A DNA stretch of 64,000 nucleotides, taken from NCBI RefSeq assembly GCF_003399625.1, contig NZ_NBXA01000026.1, positions 534,709 to 598,708 on the forward strand. The letters are read 5' to 3'. Position numbers and translations under genes: made by a program. This DNA is from Subtercola boreus. GTDB lineage: Bacteria; Actinomycetota; Actinomycetes; Actinomycetales; Microbacteriaceae. The notes under the pieces were generated by a model, which searched no databases, was not told the origin of the DNA, and worked only from the letters and a program-made list of their open reading frames with translations. Positions 63,997 through 64,000 of this stretch are shown piece by piece (within the stretch, counting starts at the first letter, position 1; every line of letters begins with the position of its first letter).

Positions 63997-64000
63997 AGAA

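Overview
The window is high-GC chromosomal DNA (about two thirds G+C by eye) from an actinobacterium, most likely a member of Microbacteriaceae. The arguments are the codon bias, many GTG starts and 4-base gene overlaps, the actinobacterial gene set (DUF3180 protein, UVR-containing ClpC, mycothiol-type PIG-L deacetylase, LAxTG cell-wall anchors) and the order lysS / panC / DUF2520 / PH proteins / folK-folB-folP-folE / ftsH / hpt / tilS / ppa, a familiar layout in that family. Nothing in the sequence fixes the genus.

Left end (1-13.4 kb): a zinc alcohol dehydrogenase cut by the window edge, tRNA-Ser(CGA) with a terminator, an alpha/beta hydrolase, an rtcB RNA ligase preceded by its own promoter, a 37-codon leader ORF and a terminator, a PIG-L deacetylase, a 2OG/Fe(II) oxygenase-like gene under a candidate iron box, radA and a type-B carboxylesterase. 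From 9.3 to 10.8 kb there is a lower-GC islet with a wrecked NYN-domain gene and a Panacea-antitoxin/Doc-toxin pair. A membrane-anchored secreted protein and ptsI (enzyme I) follow.

13.6-23.4 kb: a five-gene, plus-strand cassette in which every junction is a 4-base overlap (CapK/PaaK-like adenylate-forming enzyme, a duplicated unknown protein, a GNAT protein, an Acg-like nitroreductase, an HSL esterase). I recognise no described pathway for this combination and rate it the best candidate for an undescribed system. Directly downstream is the fructose PTS operon (fruR-type DeoR repressor, fruK, IIA, IIBC) with its own promoter and operator; with ptsI it supplies most of fructose uptake, while HPr is not in the window.

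23.6-43 kb: a Nudix hydrolase and N-acetylglutamate-synthase-like gene, clpC, then a surface block (two related DUF4214 secreted proteins around an LANTG-anchored protein), a pirin, a purine/nucleoside block (amidohydrolase, VOC protein, BMP-type lipoprotein, nucleoside hydrolase homologue with an altered metal site), an LAETG-anchored Ig-like protein and a cardiolipin synthase.

42.8-63.7 kb: a long minus-strand housekeeping run (small membrane proteins, lysS, panC, DUF2520 protein, PH-domain proteins, fol genes, ftsH, hpt, tilS) is interrupted twice by plus-strand cassettes: an alpha-mannosidase with a GPH sugar symporter, and a DHA2 drug transporter beside a TetR gene. Divergent ppa closes the window. 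Intergenic regions carry several long palindromes of 57-69 bp that fall into recognisable families, a G32 homopolymer tract upstream of panC, and GC-rich tandem repeats; tilS contains an in-frame 15-bp repeat array. I saw no CRISPR array, insertion sequence, rRNA or prophage.
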